From contig AZLU01000072.1 in assembly GCA_002224055.1 (NCBI GenBank), positions 27,024 through 91,023 of the forward strand: a stretch of DNA of 64,000 nt, read 5' to 3'. Position numbers and translations under genes: made by a program. Shown piece after piece: positions 26,101-38,494 of the stretch (position 1 is the stretch's first letter; every line of letters begins with the position of its first letter). Source of the DNA: Pezizomycotina sp. ARF18 (taxonomy: Eukaryota > Ascomycota). Below the pieces are notes generated by a model, which saw only the letters and a list, made by a program, of their open reading frames with translations, was not told where the DNA came from and ran no database searches.

Positions 26101-26680
26101 TGGGTGTCTGTTTCGGAGTCTGCTTGATAGCCTGCTTCGGAGTCTCCTTCGGGGCTGGTTTGGGCGTCTCTTTCGGCACCTCCTTCGGAGCTTCCGGGAT
26201 AGTGGCCGGCGGTGCCGGAGTTGGCGTCGCAGCAGGAGTTGGAACAGGTTGCACTGCTGCTGCAGGCTGAATGTCCATCTTAGGGAAGTTGAGTTTTGTC
26301 TGCCTAAGACCGGAACTGCTATCCTTGCTGTCCTCAGCGTGAGCTTGGTGTCGTCACGACTTTCTGCTGCTGCTGCTGCTTCAGCGCGCCTTGTGGCGAT
26401 TGGGAGGTATTTGATTCTCCGGCCTTGCTCATGTCCATCTTGATCTTGAACCTGAACGGCTGCGTCTGGACGGACGAGCCCTTGAGGAAGAAGGGCCGGC
26501 CTCACTTTGGCTTTCATTGACATCGGGTTCCGGACTCGAGTCCTGTGAACTGTCAGATTCTGATGATGAGGATTCCCGAAGGTTCCCGATCTTTCACGCG
26601 GGAGGCTGCCCTCCTGGGAGGGGCTCTGCGGGTGGCTGAGGTGGGAGCCTTAAGGTTCCAGAGATTCTGCGAGCAGGCAT
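23197..26680 (-). CDS. Large unrecognised nuclear-looking protein, disordered N-half, conserved-looking C-half
   Basis: I do not recognise this gene. Starting at ATG 26680 (MPARRISGT), it reads as a basic, Ser/Arg/Pro-rich N-terminus with SSSSESDSSQDSSPEP, then RQTKLNFPKMDIQPAA and a repeat built on K-x-TPK (ETPKPAPKETPKQAIKQTPK and onward). KRKAVPDTKP and PAKRRRARPPKNKE follow and look like nuclear localisation signals. The second half is globular in character: NHGNFTFTEPN, RALTPNIINSECYRLEYFP, MDWIYFGLEEDEPKP, a Thr run from (ACT)n, HFVAEYISNSPLAKVTLKVK, and finally ALALRLELHDEYDMLYVQHL, PWVPFFRHPNATFSCLRG and KEIPKRRVVVSYIAETLVH. An intron at about 23967-23892 fits (GTACGG, branch GCTAACC, CTAAG), and a second ends near 24385. 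At least eight frame changes are needed. A chromatin or transcription cofactor is a guess from composition only. Confidence 0.65.
24667..24692. repeat. (TAG)n run encoding polythreonine on the minus strand
   Basis: About eight TAG/AGT units. In the minus-strand gene they encode consecutive Thr codons between the MDWIYFGLEEDE block and a TKRALDIVDSTIVEPE block. Confidence 0.8.
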
Positions 26681-29600
26681 TCCTGTATGACTGCTCGCAA
26701 TAGATGATGCTTGATGTAAAAGATGGAGACAATTGAGTTTCTTTTTTTTTTTTTTTCCAAAGAAAAAAAAGGAAAAAAAAGGGCTAATACGATAGGTTGT
26801 TGTTAGTACTCCACCACACCAAAAACCCAAAACGCGAAATTGCTCCTCAAACAAGCAATAAGATGGATTTTTTTTCTTTTCTTTCTTTTCTTTTCTTTTC
26901 TTTTCTTTAGGAGAATTCGATTCATTGGACCACTTGAAATTCTTACGTTGCGTGGCTGCTAAAGCGGTCCACGGGAAGCGGAATGGAACAGAAACTCGGG
27001 GGAAGATAATAATACTCACAGTAGTATTAGATGCTTGATGCGCTTATCATAGAGTGTTTGATGCAATAAAGGCGCAGTTGCATAAAAGTTAGAAGATAGA
27101 AATATTGAATAGCAAGTAGTATATAATAGTAGCTTGGTTGTGTAGAAAAAGATCACAACAGGCAATTACTAGTGTTAGCAAACCAAAAAAAAATTTAAAA
27201 AAAAAAAATTTCAAATCTTCAGGAGTCTGCAAGGGAAACCAAACGCGCGATATAATTTAAAAGACAAATGAAGATAGAAATTGTTGGTACCTTGTTTTTT
27301 TTCTTCTTGTTACTTGTTAAACGAAGACCTGCGCTTATAAAAGATAGTATAATGCTTCGTTGCGTAAAAAGATGATAGAGTATCAAGTATGATTATTACT
27401 ACCCAAATCTCAGAAGGAAAAGCCGATTTGCGCCGATGTGTGTATGTTTATAAAAAAAAAAAAGAAAAAAAAAAAAAAGAGAGAGAGAGAGAAAGACACC
27501 AAATGAACTCCGTATTTTTCTTTTTTTTTTAAAAAAAAAGTAATAAAAATTATTATAAGGAAAAGAAAGAAATTGTCGTGTTGAGAGCGCACTTGGGAAT
27601 CTAAAAACGGGATGAGATATTTCGCTTCGCGAGCTCTAAAAAAAAAATGCAGAAAGGAATACGGGTCCTTGGAAGACCTCAAAAAGACGTGTCAGTACGG
27701 GCACGGGCAACTCTCACAGGGATATAGACGTGAAAGTCTCAGTGAGAAAAATTAAAAAAAAAAATTAAAAAAAAAAATAAAATAAAGTAAACAACAACGG
27801 CGATCGTCGGAGGAACGAGATGCAGAAAGAAACACGCTCGGAAGCAAGAAAGGTGGAAGGGAAGGAGAAAGGGGAGAGGCAAGCGCATGCAATGACAACG
27901 CAATAATTAAGTATTATTTTTACTATCTGTTCGTTTACTTTTCACCCTTAACCAAGGGAATAAATTTTCAGACGTTCATGAACGAGGCGACCGCTCTGAA
28001 GGAAAAAAAGAAGGAATGAAAGTGAAAGGAATTGTGAATTTAAAATTAAATAAAATAACTGAAAAATGAAAAGGAAGGATAAAGGAGGGTAGAGAAGAGA
28101 ATTCTTTGACGCTGAGGATATTGGAGAGAGCGGCGTGTGGAAAAAAGAGAGGTCAGTGGTTCGTGGTTTGTATTCTTGTATAGCGCTCCTGCGGCATAAA
28201 CGAACGATTTTGCTTTTGCTTGAGAAATAACTACGCACCAAGCGGAATTTCGGAGGTGGCGGGAGATATCTATTAAACCGCAGGTTGTAATTTGCAGCGG
28301 ATGAAGCTACAAACGTCCGAAGAGGCCTGTTTCCTTCTTTGCTTTTCCCACGATAAAGCAACCTCGTGAATGATATTACCCACACGTGCAAATAAAATGT
28401 TGGTGATGGGAAGGAGAAAGAGGAAATCGAGCGATTTGATAGAGAGCGTCTTAATGAAAGAAGACGGAGACCTGGTGGAGCTTGAGGGAAATGAACTTTT
28501 GAAGGAGAGGAGGTTGGCACCAAAGAGGGCGAAAGCGCTTAATTATAGCGTCCTTACAGCCTTAAACATTGCGTAAAATTCCAGTTGAAAAAGGCTGCAA
28601 GCCGGTTCAAGAATTACTCACCTGTGATAGCTCTCTTGTTTGAGATCGGAGATTGGCTCCTGTGAACTGGTGGTCGTGACCTTTACTTGAAGATTTTAAA
28701 CCTACAAACGAGATGGAGGTTAGTAGCAAAACACTAAATTTCGTGTAAAAAATGAAGTAAGAGGAGCGACGGTGAGAATGAGAGAATATCGCAACGAGGT
28801 GAGCGTGAAAACAAAGCCATGCATAGGGAAGTGGGACAGACTGGAGCTCGAAACGAAGCGGGTCGTTTGCAGCAGTGGAGCAGATGGGCAGAGTGCTGAT
28901 GCTGGGGTGTACAATAATCGAGGGGAAGAGGTTAATGAAGGGAAGATCTAGGGATTGAGGAAGGAGTGGAAGGGGACGACGTATGAGCAGAGATTATGAA
29001 AGATCTAAAGTTCAAGTTGAACCTCTACCAAATAACTCATCGTACTGTAGTGCCACGAAGACGAATATTCCGAAGAAAAAGGAGGCTATAGAGAGATTTA
29101 CACAGGGAATCAACAAAGGACCTAGCGATTAAAGAGGCTCTTAAGGGCTTTTAGTGTATTGTTTTTTTTTTTTTTTTTTTTTCGAGACGATCTCGTTGAT
29201 GTTGATTTCTGTGAGATAAGGGGGCAGGGGATTTAAAGGGAGGAGAAAGTGGTGATTCTACTGTTCACTTTTGAAAGGTTGTTATATGAGAATTAAAAGC
29301 AAAAACAATTTGCTTCAAATAATAATAAGAATAAAAAATATTTAATTTGATAAAGAGGGGAAAATTTTTATTTTAAAGAATCCTTCGATGATAAAAATTA
29401 ATAGTAATCAGGATCACTATACACCAAATCGCCTATATTCAACCTATACCTATGATAGAGACATATGAAGAAGTATACAATATCCTCTAGACTTCCACCC
29501 TGCGCAGGGTATTTCACTTGTCTTGATCAATGGTAGTTTAATTCTAGGCATTTGTGCGGAAAGCACTTGAAAATCGTCAAATGGAAGCGAACGGAAGATG

Positions 29601-30020
29601 ATCTTTGACAAAAGCTGTTAGTGCGACGGTTGCGTTTCGCCGAGCAATAGCGACAGCAGAGATTTTCTGTGCAATCATGTTCACCAAGGGCAAAAACCAC
29701 GTTAAGATCTGAAATATGACATTCGTCGTCGTTGTTTTTTTTATTGTATTATTTTTTTTCTGGATATGGAAAAAAACTCATTTCTCATTATAGTGAAAGA
29801 CATTTAGCAAGCTGCATCAGCCGCCACGCTGAGAAAAAAGAAATACTAATTGACCATGTGCAGATATGAAAACGAAAGACCATTGACGCCCCTGTCCTAC
29901 TCATTACTCCCTTCTCGCCATCCATAATATGTTCATACTCCTCCAAAGAGAGCGGCAGCTTATGCAAACGGACTCTGCACGGTGCAAGTTTCATGCTTAA
30001 TTTTCCCTTTTCACTCGTTG
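26681..30020. other. Intergenic region, AT-rich
   Basis: Upstream region of the 23-26.7 kb gene and 3' side of the EEP gene. It contains (CTTTT)n at about 26869-26907, several A and T runs (about 26741-26756, 27450-27478 and 29162-29182) and a short (GA)n at about 27478-27493. A 68-residue plus-strand frame at 28370-28576 is K/R/E-rich and unrecognised. Nothing supports a gene. Confidence 0.55.
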
Positions 30021-31254
30021 TTACACGTTGAGCTCCAAATCTCCAACGACGGCCCTGTGATCACTCACGTAAACGCCATCCTCAAATTTGTTCGGATAAC
30101 GCTGTAGCCCTTCACGGTCCACGGATTATTGGTACCGTTCTTGTTTCCCCGTCTTCCCAGGGCCCCAAGATAAAAGTCGATGATAGCTTTCTCCGTCTCT
30201 TTCTTGAAGCCGGTGAATGTGTGTGATCCCCAAATACAGTCTTTGGTCTTCTGCCATGATCCATAGGCTCTCCTTTCTCCTTTTCCGCCGTCCCCGGCTC
30301 GACGTTACCATCTTGATGGTCCTGTGCCTGGGAGGCGGTAGAACAAGTGGAGGGCTGGCTCGAATACCTTTCCCGAATAAGTACTCTGAGATCTCCGACG
30401 AGTTCAGGTCGCGATGTCACGAGCTTGTAAGCGTCATCCTCAGGAGGGGAGTTAAAAGTCGCCACCGATGACAACGGGAAGAGGAGAGTAAAACGATATG
30501 TGCTTGAGGATCAAGCGTGCCGATTTTCGGCGGGCTTCGCGGCCGATGTGGTCGAGATGCGTCGACATGACCACGAGACGAGTTGTGGGATAAAACGGAG
30601 AGAGCGTCTCGAAGGTGCCGTGAGTCAGGATGCGAGTATTGGCGGCGTCCCTGAAAAAGAGCAAACGCGTTAGCCTATCTCTAGTGCCAATTCAGACTAA
30701 ATAACCGAGGAATGAAATATATAACAAGGTAAAAAAAAAACTCGCCATCCTTTCGAAGGAATGCTCGGCGTCTCGCTCAGCCAGGTCGTCCTCCAGCCCA
30801 CGCATCTGAACTGCTTTTTTCGGTAGATTACGGGCGAGTATTCCCCCTTGGTTTTCCCGTCGCTCCGTCCGACTCCAATATAAGCCCACTCTACGTCGTC
30901 GCCATCTTCCACCTGCTCTTCCGTTTCCACCCTGCCGAACGAATCGTCCCCCTCGCTGCGACTATGTAGCTTGCTCTGCGACGGTCTCCCGTTCAAGCCT
31001 TCCAAGATATCTACCAGCTGGCGATGCAGCACCTCCTGCAGGCAGATGAAGACAGAGCCGGGTCCTTGGGACAGGAAAGTCAGCTCGGAAAGCAGCAGCG
31101 GTAGCCGATCAGCCCACGAGTTCGCCTTCAAACGGGTACCCGGTAGCGTAACGGATGTTGTGAGTGACGAAGCGGATCGGGATTCTCGGCGACGACCATG
31201 GTGACCGCTCAGGGGCTTCTGCGTGTCATCTCTAGAACCGGCGGCGAGGCGCAT
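30021..31254 (-). CDS. Endonuclease/exonuclease/phosphatase (EEP) family protein
   Basis: Metal-dependent phosphoesterase of the DNase I-like fold, probably a hydrolase of phosphodiester or phosphomonoester bonds; the substrate is not predictable. All family motifs are visible on the minus strand: FVTHNIRYATR near the N-terminus, FICLQEVLHRQ with the metal-binding Glu, GEYSPVIYRK, LSETPSIPSKGW, STHLDHIGREARRKSARLI, GGDF plus NSPPEDDAYKLV, and the terminal VYVSDHRAVVGDLELNV* (stop at 30021). The GDFN motif is split because the sequence reads GACTTTTAAC, one T too many, so GDF is followed by a stop. This is strong evidence for a homopolymer insertion. One intron, 30745-30651, joins SKGW to DAANTRIL and begins with GC rather than GT. 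The start is the ATG at 31254; about 410 residues, usual for the fungal family. Confidence 0.88.
30651..30745 (-). other. GC-AG intron in the EEP gene
   Basis: The junction reads ..AAAGGATG|GCGAGTTTTT...GGCTAACG...TTTTTCAG|GGACGCC.. on the minus strand. Joining TG to G restores the tryptophan of SKGWDAANTR. Length is 95 bp and the branch-like CTAAC lies about 20 bases before the 3' end. A GT start is not available at the frame-restoring position. Confidence 0.7.
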
Positions 31255-32628
31255 TTTTTTCAAGTCGACGTTCGCGGAGGTAGTACGTGAGAATGTAGTT
31301 CAGGATGACGCTGATAAGCGGTCCGCCAACAAACCAAAGCGCTCTGGACTGCAGTTGCATACGCATGCAACGGCTAGCCTATAGTCCGGAACCCTTTTGA
31401 GCGAAATGAACGATCGTGTTTTTCAGTACTGGAAGAGTGTAAGAAAGCCGAAGAGAGCGAGAGAGCGAAGGAACGATTGTCCAGCAGTTTGTTCTGGATC
31501 TGCTCCAAATACAAGTGAGAGTTAGACGCCAACAGATAGTGCCTGTAGTTGATTAAATTAAAGGGCCCGTGAACTAGCTGGTGGTTACTGCTGTTTTCGG
31601 AGGTTTAAGAAATGGTTAGGGCGACTGAGTTGGAGCATAGAAACGCCGGCCCACGCCGGCCCGCAACTGGAAATATCTACAGCATAGAAAGCCCTGAAAA
31701 AGCTGACCGCTAAGAGTGATTTGATCCAAGGTTCAATGTACCCCCAGAGATATATAAAGATATTATTTTACTTATTTAAATCAAAAGAGAGTGTGGGAGA
31801 AAGGCGCACATTGAAGTCTTGACCGAGCGAAAACTGAAACCCCGAGCTTCTTTTTTAAACATCAGCAACGATCGTCATCATAATTTTAGCCCCACCTAGA
31901 CCGCAAGGATCAGGATCACAGTTATATTTCCCCCCCCCCCCCCCCTCTTCATCATAGCTACATACTGTATATTTTGCTCGCGAATGGGAAGCATTTGAGA
32001 ACTGGCAAACGTATCTAGTACAAATATACACTAGTAAAACCAGTGAGTAATATTTAAATCATAGGCCTCTATTTTTTTTATTTATTTTTTTTAAAAGTAA
32101 AAATAAAAAAAAACTCTTCCTTTACGCTAATTGAAAAGAGGTGTGACTGCCCCTCACACCACAACAAATTATTATTATACCGCAAGCTAACTAGCCACCC
32201 CGCCATACACAAAGCGCAGGAGTGGCATACATATATATCTACAATTTACTTAATAGTACAGCAGCTCAGACGCAACAAAGACAAAGGGAATTCCCATACG
32301 GAAACGTTGTACAAGGTTAGTCATACAATCTGGGGGGTTGCGGGAGGTATGCATATGAACTTGAGTTTTTTGCTTACTTAGCTTTGAGGGGTTTATTCCT
32401 CTATATAAAAAAAAAAAACAGGGCATAAAGAAATCTCCTGCACCGTAAAATATAAAGAGGAAATTCAGCTACCAATTACAATTACGTCTTCAAGCTTATT
32501 CACCCTCTAATCTTTGTGGAGCTGTACTCTTTCTCAAAAGCTCCAGATATCTCCCACTTCATCGATCTAGGTCAATTGAACTAGCAAATCTACTCCCAAG
32601 TGAATATCAATATCACAACCCAAACAGA
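31255..32628. promoter_or_regulatory. Divergent intergenic region between EEP and Ebp1-like genes
   Basis: About 1.4 kb separate the two start codons, which point away from each other, so both promoters lie here. It contains a run of 16 C at 31930-31945 and AT-rich DNA, but no clear TATA box close to either start. No open frame is supported. Confidence 0.5.
31930..31945. repeat. Poly-C run of about 16
   Basis: The only long C/G homopolymer in the window, in contrast to dozens of A/T tracts. It sits in the divergent intergenic region. Confidence 0.85.
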
Positions 32629-34224
32629 ATGTCTGACGAACACAAGAAGAAGGCGGATGAGGAAGTCGGTATGTTACAATCGTCTCTTTTTTTTTGATCA
32701 GGTTGCTGCATGTACCTAGCGTCATTTGCCCTCACCAAAGCTTCATTGCCAATCTTTAGCTCTCCTAGTATCTCTTTCCAGGTATAGCTACCAAGCTGAG
32801 CAACTGCTAACCTCGTTCCCCATCATTGTCCCTTCCGGCCACGTGATGGCTTAATAGACTACACGTTGGCCAATCCTGATACCCTCACAAAGTACAAAGC
32901 CGCCGCGGACATCTCGCACAAGGTCCTGGCTGAAATATCGAAAAAGTTAAAGCTGGCGCTTCGATCTTGAGCCTCTGCGAGGAAGGCGACAAGCTGCTCA
33001 AGGAAGAAACCGAAAAGGTTTTCAAGGGAAAGAAGATCTCGAAAGTAGGATAATAAAATCAACTACCCGCCGAACTACCCACATTCCCAATCAATTTCTG
33101 ACTAGATTTTTTTAATTGAATTACAGGAATCGGTTTCCCCACGACTATCACGCCTAATGAATATATCACCCCGATCTCACCAGCTGCCGATGACACGCGC
33201 ACGATCGCGGCCGGCGATATTGTCAAGGTTCAGCTCGGAGCTCAGATTGACGGTTTCCCCGCCGTCGTCGGAGGCACAGTAGTAGCTCCAAAGGAGGACT
33301 CGGATGCGCCGGAGATCACGGGAGAGCAGGCCAACCTCCTGCTGGCGACCCACTACGTCCACGAGGTCCTACTCCGCCTACTGATTCCCCCGACGGTTGC
33401 CGCGGAACTCGAAGGCAAGGAAGCGGATAAGGCTGAGAAGCCCAAGACGCAGACGCAGATCAACAGCATCCTCCAGAAGGTAGCATCGGCGTACGGCTGC
33501 ACCATCGTCGAGAGCACGACATCGTACCAATTTGAGAGGAACGAAATTGAAGGCAAGAAGCGCGTGATACTAGCCCCCGGAGAGAACGTCAAGGGTGAGG
33601 GCCTGGTCGAGGTTGGCGAAGTATGGGGTGTCGAGTAGCGCTTAGCTTGGGTAACGGCAAGGTAAATATGGTTCTCATGTTCTCAATATTATTTCCCGTA
33701 ACTTGCTAACACACGAATCCTTCCCCAAACAGGCCAAACTGCTCGGAGAAAAAGCGACGCTGTATCGAAGGACGGCGACAAACTACGCTCTCAAGCTCGA
33801 CAGCGCACGCAAGATCCTCACGGAGATCACCAAGAGCTTCAGCACCTTCCCATTCTCGTCGAGGATGCTTGTCGGTCAGAAGGCCGTCAACTTTGGGCTG
33901 ATGGATTGCGTGAGAAATAACGTCGTTCGACAGTACGATATCATCGGAAGCTCAGATAAAAAGCCTACTTCTATTGAATTTGGTGTCATTGTATGAAATA
34001 TTTCTCTCCGATGCTCTCATTTATCTTCTCAAGACCTGTTTGCTGATTTTCTCCCCTTATATAGGTGTCACGAAGAAGGAATCACTCGCATTACGACTCC
34101 AAAACCTCGTCGACCTTGAGAAAGTCAAGTCCGACAAGAAGATCGAAGACGAAGAGATCCTCAAACTGCTAGAGAGACCTATCGCGGCCACAAGAAGCCA
34201 AAGAAGAAGAAGGCGGATGCTTAA
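32629..34224 (+). CDS. Ebp1/PA2G4/Cdb4-like protein (methionine-aminopeptidase fold)
   Basis: Homologue of the PA2G4/Ebp1 family (fission yeast Cdb4), proteins with a type II methionine-aminopeptidase fold that bind ribosomes, RNA or DNA and usually lack peptidase activity. Visible blocks: DYTLANPDTLTKYKAAADIS, SILSLCEEGDKLLKEE, IGFPTTITPNEYITPISP, AAGDIVKVQLGAQIDGFPAV, ATHYVHEVLLRL, ILQKVASAYGCTIVESTTSY, SLGNGKAKLLGEKATLYRRT and SFSTFPFSSRMLV. The tail is Lys-rich (PKKKKADA*), as in the family. Introns fit at 32669-32857 (GTATGT, CTAAC), 33045-33126, 33662-33732 and 33991-34064. The second 5' site reads AAA|GTAGGA but needs AAAG|GTAGGA, and single-base shifts also occur near 32950, 33637 and 34080. 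Exon phases otherwise agree. About 380 residues, normal for the family. Confidence 0.88.
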
Positions 34225-35967
34225 GTTGCTTTTATTTATTTTATTTATTTATTTTGATTCTTTTATTAAAAATAAAGGATTCTCATGCTGGAGTCATCGA
34301 TTATTCTATTTGACTACTTGCAAAAAAAAGGGAAGATCCAAAAAACGGGATAGAGGCCAATGGCTCTTTAATAAATCCTCTAAAATAACCAATAAATATA
34401 AATATACTTTTTTGAAAGTTGTTTCACTTCTTTTTTACATTGTTCGGGTCGGGATTTTCTGATCGTGCTTTGTTTCCTATTGTCTTTTTCATTTATATGT
34501 AGGAAAAATGGTGAAAAAAAAAAAAAAAAGCCTAAAAGAAGAGGAGACCAATGGACATAAAAGCAAACCATGACATAGCTTCAAAAGGCTAAAATAACAT
34601 TTGGATTGTTGTCTCCTGTGGACATTTTCTTTTAGTGAATGATTATATGATCTAGGGCAGCACGCTACACGGTGAACTGCGGAAGCTTTCACCGGAAACT
34701 CCCAGCAAAGGAAAACTATTGGCGAACTACAAGTATCGCAGAGAATATTTAAAAATTTTCCTGTGCAAAGGAATTAGCAACATGAAGAACGTCCAATATC
34801 CGTATCGAATTTTTTTTTAAAAAAAAAAAAAAAAGTCTCCTTAAATAAGTTCGAATTGCAGGATCCAAATATGTCAGATATAAAAAAGCCAATTACGGCT
34901 AAGAAAAAACAAAAAGTAAGTCATCTTCCAACAAAGGAATCATAGGTAGTGACAAAATATTTGTTTTTTATCATCAGGAGGAAAATGAAGCTGGGAGAGA
35001 AGGATACCCAACGAAGAAAGGTTGAAGCTTACCTATAGAGCTTTTAGTATGTTTCGGGCAATACAGTGACAGGTATATTGTAGTAATGATGTTAAGACGT
35101 AAGATAGATGCTCCACTGTGGTTTATGATAGATTGGCTTTCGCAATCGTCATGGTATATCCAGCTGGAGACCTCCAGTGGTATGTTCCATGTCACGCGCA
35201 GGTGGATTCGCTACCGCGGGTTGCGGAGAAACTCCCCCAGCAGGATATGTGACGTTTAGACGACTTGAAGGCTCCATCAAATCCTCTTCTATAAGTCGGG
35301 GAAGTGGCCTAGTCATTATGGAGCTGGCTGGGAGTAATCTCTAGGGGCGGAAAAGTTCCGATATTACCCCCACCATAGAGCACAGAATCCTTCGTACGTT
35401 CGCTATATTGAAGGAGCAGTACATTTTCCTCCTGAATTTGCTTGTGTGCTTGGGACGTACCTGGTACAACTTACAAGCAAGGGATGTGAGAAAAGACATA
35501 GGTTTTGCGAAGATGCAGGTTGTATTTGTGGAATATTGAGAAATTGAGATCCAAGGAAAAAAAAAAAAAAAAAAAAGAAGAGAGAAATTGTGGTGGTGGA
35601 AAGAGCTTATCTCACAGATCTTATCGATCTCTTGGCATTCTTGTTTTCTGACCCAACCTTTTTTTTTTATTAGAGATGGAAAATTACGCAAAAGGAAATT
35701 CATAACAACAGCAATTGGTTTCGCGTTTGGCTTTCCTTTAAACCTCTCACACTCAAACACATCACTTTTTATAACACCACACACCCCAAATCCACCACTC
35801 ACACTTGATCCTTTACTTTTACTTACTTGTACTATAATCCATTACATTTTCTTTATTGAGACGTTTTATCATCATCGAAACAAAGAATAAGAAACACGTA
35901 TCGAAGGCTTTCAATCAAAGATCAGATCAATCCCGCGGAAGAAGTATCATTGTTTACTAAGAGAGGA
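34225..35967. other. Intergenic region, no supported gene
   Basis: AT-rich DNA with poly-A at about 34515-34530 and 35559-35577. The longest frames (153 residues minus at 35341-35802, 100 plus at 35588-35890) are not recognised. The last 300 bases precede the ATG at 35968 and are C/A-rich, as in many fungal 5' leaders. Confidence 0.5.
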
Positions 35968-37719
35968 ATGCCTCGTTCGATGAGATCCAAAGGAAGCCCC
36001 TCGGGAGACAGCAGTCCCATCATCGACATCATCAAAAACACTCCAATCCGACCCTCTCACACAAGCCTTAATGCCTTCATCATCGAAACTCCTCTCCTCA
36101 CCGACACGACAAGCGGCAGTACTTAGACGCCGTCCCGTCGTCGCGCGGGCATCACTCGCAGCTCGAAGCTCACGTCGACGCCATCCGTTCTCACACCTAA
36201 TCAGTCGAAAGCCAACAAGCTCCTGACGCGTCCTTCGGTCTCTAAATTCTCCCCGGTCAAGGTCATCGAGGACGCGCCGTCGACGCCGTCGAGGATACCG
36301 AAGAAGGCCGCCGGCGGTACGACCGCGTTCGAAACCCCGCAGCGTAGCCGGAGCAAGTCGGTTAAGGGGAGGGTAGCCACGCCTTTTAAGAATCGACTAC
36401 CCCTATTTCTCGGAGACGATAACGAAGAAGACGAAGAAGAGGATGAAGAAGATGGAGATGAAGTGCTCGTGCCGGATTCGTTGGCTTCGTCACCGGCGAA
36501 GCTGCCGCCTACTATAGATTTGTCGGACGACGGCGTACTCGCTCAGTCTACGCCCGTTGCGAAAAAGAAGGATAAACGAAAAGGCAAAAGAGGAATTCCG
36601 ACATTGCGTTCGAAGAGGAGGAGGACGACGAGAAAGGTTGAGGAAACGTGCACACGCGAAGAAGATTAAAGCAACGACGTGGCATTGGGAATTAAACGAC
36701 GAACTACCATCGACGCCACCGAGCCCGGAATTTAAGCATAAGAAGGTTCTGGGCCTTGAGGACGATTCTCCGATCGACTTCAACTATCCTAGCTCGTCGA
36801 TAGATGAGAACGAAGCGGTTGAAGTCGTGCCGGAGACGCAGCCACGCAGACTATCGACAGCGAGGAGGAGGATTCGACGGAGGAAATCGAAGATGACGAA
36901 AATGAGGAGGTTGAAGAAGAGGAGGATGAAGAGCAAGTTAAGGCCACCGACAAACGCAAGAAGAAGCCGCAGTTATCCACCGCAGCGTTGCAATCTTTGC
37001 TCCCTAAACGCCGAAACACGAGACTTCGTCCTACCACGCAGAAGAAAAAGGCGCAGGCTTACCAGAAGAAGAAACAGCAGCAACCGAAGAGGCCGGCACG
37101 TAAGGTTCTCGGGACGTCACGAGCAGCATCGTTGAAGACGAGCTTCTCGATGACCTCGACAATCCTGACGTTATACTTGACGAAGAGGATGAATTGGAGG
37201 AGAGTTTCGAGGGACAATATTTAGGGACGAGTCTACCCTCTCCTCTTCCCCCACATCACAGGCCGATGAGAGGACACCCGCTGTTAAAGGCCGTGGTGGC
37301 TTTCGTAGGAAGGCTGTTGTTGCTACCGCCGCCGCCGCCAAGGGGAAGGAAAGGGAAAAAGCGAAGGCTAATGCAAAGGGTAAAGGCAAGGCCAAAGCCG
37401 CGCCTAAGAAGCCTGCACTTCTCGCACAAACACCCGCAAAGGTCACGTACGGCAGCAACAAGCGCCGCCAGTCGACGAGCTCAGACAAGGAGAACATGTC
37501 ACCGAGTCGCTCGAGCCTAATTGTCGCTGCGATAGTGACGATAACGGCGAAGAGAACGCACGTCCAAGCACCAGCGCCGGTCGAGCCGTCACGCAGACTC
37601 CGAAGGAGGATCTGAAGCGTATAGCCCAGAAGTTCAAAGAGGTCGACGAGTGGGATCTGTGCTTCGAGGATGTTAGTGCGGATACGAGCAGCGATGGTGT
37701 CGTCAAAGGTGGTCGGTAG
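35968..37719 (+). CDS. Disordered basic/acidic protein, probably nuclear
   Basis: Not recognised. It begins MPRSMRSKGSPSGDSSPIID, with TP/SP-rich sequence (TPSRIPKKAAGG, ETPQRSRSKSVKGRVATP) suggesting cyclin-dependent kinase sites. It then has an acidic block (DDNEEDEEEDEEDGDE), IDLSDDGVLAQSTPVAKKKD, KATTWHWELNDELPSTPPSP, a second acidic block, STAALQSLLPKRRNTRLRP, and Lys/Arg/Ala-rich stretches. The C-terminus, LKRIAQKFKEVDEWDLCFED, is the most structured-looking part and stops at 37719. The frame changes several times. In addition, a TAG at 36124-36126 lies in the same frame as the sequence on both sides (SGST, stop, TPSRR), so it is not explained by a single indel. Composition suggests a chromatin or chromosome-associated regulator; this is inference. 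Confidence 0.6.
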
Positions 37720-38494
37720 CATGCAGTGATTTTTAGTATATATTGTTTATGATAACGGTTTGTATAACCCCCCCAAACCACTTTACGCTGGAAATTTCAC
37801 GGATGCTAATTTTACGTTTAACTCCAGGATATTATCATCGTAACGAATTCTTTATACTATCATAAGAAAAAGCAGAAATTGTCTACGGTCATTGCTGTTG
37901 AACGGTTAGATAAAAACGGCTCGCTCTTTCGTTGCAACGCGACACCATCCTCGGCATTGCAGATTCCTCTTCGGACTCTATTTTTTCCTTATTATTCTTT
38001 GTTTTAGAAAATCTCGTTTCTGGCTTCAGGGAGGATATCGTTAGTGCTACTATTACTATTATTCCTCGCCTATTATAAATTTCTTAAGAGTATGGGTTGT
38101 TATTACGCTTTCGCATTTTATCCTTCCTTTCATCGCATGCATCGGTAGCTTGCAGCACCCTTGATTTTAATTGTTTTTGTTTCCTATTAAAACTTGATTC
38201 ACTTTTTTTTTTTTTTCTGGCGAAAGGAGAGCAAGACAATTACTTAACTGTTATGGCGTGTAAGGGCAAATGTATCTCTACCTTCAAGGTTTTTTCTTTC
38301 TTCTTTTCCAATACGAATATTTAAGAGATGGTTATGTTATTATCAGAACGTCGTGATCTTTTCAACGTTCGTAAAGTATATACTCGACCTGTACGCTAAA
38401 ATATCATGAAAATAATCAAACTATCCAAAGCAAACGTCAGCCGTTTATCTCACCACCCAAGTCCGTGAACGCAGCGATTCCATGCGAGCAAATG
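37720..38494. other. Convergent intergenic region
   Basis: Lies between the 3' ends of the plus-strand disordered-protein gene and the minus-strand APH kinase. AT-rich, with a T run near 38200-38216. No open frame is supported; both 3' untranslated regions should lie here. Confidence 0.55.
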
